Positions 63,679 to 64,000 of a DNA stretch of 64,000 bases are shown piece after piece. Numbering within the stretch: position 1 is the first letter of the stretch; every line of letters starts with the position of its first letter. Both the position numbers and the translations under genes were made by a program. This stretch comes from Flavobacteriaceae bacterium GSB9. Its GTDB lineage: Bacteria; Bacteroidota; Bacteroidia; Flavobacteriales; Flavobacteriaceae. Below the pieces are notes generated by a model. It was not told where the DNA came from and did no database searches. It saw nothing but the letters and a program-made list of their open reading frames with translations. The stretch covers positions 1,116,001-1,180,000 of the forward strand of contig CP062007.1 in assembly GCA_022749295.1 (NCBI GenBank), written 5' to 3'.

Positions 63679-64000
63679 ATGAGCTCAATGAAAGAATTAA
63701 ACGATAAAGCAACACAAGAGACCTTTAACAAAAAAGTGGTTTCAATTACGCAACACCTCCAAGCTTATGTAAAGCACAGGCTTTATATTGCTCAATCTAC
63801 AGGAATCATCCCCAAAAACATGTATACTTCCAACGACTTTATTGATGAAGCCATTGCCAAATATTATGAAAGCGGTTATAATATTGATGCCGAACCAAAC
63901 GAAATTAAACTGAAGCTCTTCAAAATAGTTGATGCTGAATTAGACGAACTTTTCACTAAGGAATCTTTCCACAAAAGCACCATGAGCACACATGCCATTT
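63679..64000 (+). CDS. N-terminal part of an unrecognised protein (3' end outside window)
   Basis: 107 codons from ATG at 63679 (an alternative ATG is nine bases on) to the right edge, with no stop. The part seen is helical and soluble, rich in charged residues, with QHLQAYVKHRLYIAQSTGII and SNDFIDEAIAKYYESGYNID. A sigma-factor-like helical region is possible but I cannot establish it. TAACTTTA upstream at 63644-63651 could be a promoter element. Confidence 0.7.
   Translation, partial: MSSMKELNDKATQETFNKKVVSITQHLQAYVKHRLYIAQSTGIIPKNMYTSNDFIDEAIAKYYESGYNIDAEPNEIKLKLFKIVDAELDELFTKESFHKSTMSTHAI

Overview
The window comes from a low-GC member of the Bacteroidota, most likely a flavobacterium (family Flavobacteriaceae). 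The evidence is indirect: AT-rich intergenic DNA, a -7 element of the TAnnTTTG type ahead of several genes, starts without Shine-Dalgarno sequences, a bacillithiol-type YtxJ protein, a DUF6090 relic, PxpABC, a MoaC-MoaB fusion and an alginate-export-type porin. No rRNA or tRNA gene, transposase, prophage or CRISPR array was seen.

Layout. Positions 1-14,100 are mostly housekeeping: the end of an unknown gene, a DUF6090 pseudogene, a cytochrome c-PQQ sugar dehydrogenase fusion, small membrane and lipoprotein genes, a gamma-glutamylcyclotransferase/YtxJ pair, clpB, deoC, the 5-oxoprolinase genes pxpABC, a lipoprotein and a YifB/ComM ATPase. Positions 14,200-59,500 form an almost continuous nitrogen-oxyanion and molybdenum island. 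In order it holds: (a) a porin plus an NrtABCD-type nitrate ABC importer; (b) an operon with globin, DUF3365 haem lipoprotein, haem-b-like membrane protein, flavin/2Fe-2S reductase and pentahaem cytochrome; (c) a Crp/Fnr regulator; (d) a periplasmic nitrate reductase operon (napDAB, a tetrahaem lipoprotein, a NrfC/NrfD-like quinol module and a short NrfH-like protein); (e) a divergent molybdenum-cofactor operon (moeA, ModE-like gene, TSUP transporter, mobA, moaD, moeB, moaE, a four-helix-bundle gene, moaCB, moaA); (f) an assimilatory block with a rubredoxin/sulfite-reductase-like fusion, a NasA-flavoprotein-BFD fusion, a NarK-type transporter, a NarL/NarX-like two-component pair, a DUF4202 gene and nirDB; (g) FdhF/YdeP, MocA, XdhC and a two-subunit aldehyde/isoquinoline-type molybdenum hydroxylase. 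Positions 59,600-64,000 return to housekeeping (YheT hydrolase, adenine deaminase, tilS, a partial gene).

How it works together. Nitrate probably crosses the outer membrane by the porin and the inner membrane by NrtABCD or NarK. The NasA fusion reduces it to nitrite and NirBD reduces nitrite to ammonium. Nap reduces nitrate in the periplasm with electrons from quinol. The Mo-cofactor operon supplies MGD (MobA) and the hydroxylase cluster has its own MocA for MCD.

Two regulatory layers are visible in the DNA. First, an AAGTA-N4-TACTT palindrome lies ahead of nrtA, the globin operon, the Crp/Fnr gene, the NasA fusion, NarK and nirB. It is not seen ahead of nap or moeA. Second, a CGTTAT-N12-ATAACG inverted repeat resembling an enterobacterial ModE operator overlaps the moeA promoter, in the same operon that encodes a ModE-like DNA-binding protein. 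The least conventional items are the globin/reductase/pentahaem operon, the internally duplicated NapB, the rubredoxin fusion that lacks sirohaem/4Fe-4S ligands, and the NarK transporter with a soluble insert.
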